From assembly GCF_022760925.1 (NCBI RefSeq), contig NZ_JAKTNT010000005.1, positions 98,598 through 162,597 of the forward strand: 64,000 bases of DNA, given 5' to 3'. The translations under genes and the position numbers were made by a program. Each line of letters begins with the position of its first letter. Position 1 is the stretch's first letter. The notes beneath the pieces were generated by a model. It saw only the letters and a list, made by a program, of their open reading frames with translations, had not been told where the DNA came from and searched no databases. Of this stretch, positions 63,983 through 64,000 are shown one piece after another. The DNA is from Thermus hydrothermalis (GTDB lineage: Bacteria; Deinococcota; Deinococci; Deinococcales; Thermaceae).

Positions 63983-64000
63983 CAGGAGACTGATGTTATG

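Overview
The window reads as chromosomal DNA of a Thermus species very close to T. thermophilus. Coding is dense and GC-rich with G or C at nearly every third codon position. Many genes have a -10 box (TANNNT) only 5-8 bases before the start codon, which is typical of leaderless Thermus transcripts. Several products have the lengths I recall for T. thermophilus enzymes (AroH-type chorismate mutase 122 aa, aminopeptidase T 408 aa, family X DNA polymerase 575 aa, pyroglutamyl peptidase 192 aa, O-acetylhomoserine sulfhydrylase 412 aa). I found no rRNA, tRNA, CRISPR array or complete insertion sequence, and no gene-free stretch over 300 bases; the longest is about 295 bases at 40,773-41,066.

Left part (1-28.3 kb): the end of a metal-binding transporter protein, galactokinase, a three-gene formate dehydrogenase (FMN/NADH subunit, Fe-S subunit, molybdopterin subunit), a TRAP solute-binding protein, and a two-component pair. 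An acyl-CoA dehydrogenase with both ETF subunits follows. Next come a biotin-dependent carboxyltransferase, a LuxR-type regulator, uracil-DNA glycosylase, PolX, pyruvate:ferredoxin oxidoreductase with a DHOD-like protein, aminopeptidase T, OAH sulfhydrylase, a universal stress protein, an extended Hsp33 and CysRS.

Centre (28.4-44.9 kb): visibly richer in A/T at third codon positions than its flanks and devoted to lipids. On the minus strand, one operon encodes fadB, thiolase and acyl-CoA dehydrogenase. A second encodes an exported helical protein, acyl-CoA ligase, a lipoprotein, a predicted beta-barrel, an ABC1/UbiB kinase and a small coiled-coil protein. Divergent from these is a plus-strand cassette of SCP2-like protein, zinc alcohol dehydrogenase, an R2-like ligand-binding oxidase and aldehyde dehydrogenase. 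The order suggests stepwise oxidation of a long-chain substrate to an acid, activation to acyl-CoA, then beta-oxidation with electrons passing to ETF.

The main regulatory observation is a 15-bp element, CTTA(G/T)AC(T/C)NGGTCAA, found at four promoters: acyl-CoA dehydrogenase/ETF (9.85 kb), fadB (33.6 kb), the R2lox cassette (41.0 kb) and degV-mfd (48.7 kb). It overlaps the -10 box or predicted transcription start at each, so these genes look like one fatty-acid regulon.

Right part (44.9-64 kb): Mfd with a DegV-family protein, pyroglutamyl peptidase, four glycosyltransferases, an MFS transporter, a polysaccharide deacetylase, an MnmC-type methyltransferase, a DUF554 membrane protein, GatC, SerRS, an OSBS/N-acylamino-acid-racemase with a GNAT partner, an amidohydrolase, a ClC channel, a PIG-L deacetylase and chorismate mutase. 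The last ~40 bases break a minus-strand reading frame and carry a hairpin, possibly an insertion-element end.

Two window-wide patterns stand out: divergent gene pairs sharing tiny (14-37 bp) leaderless promoters, and near-absence of TCGA except inside CTCGAG.
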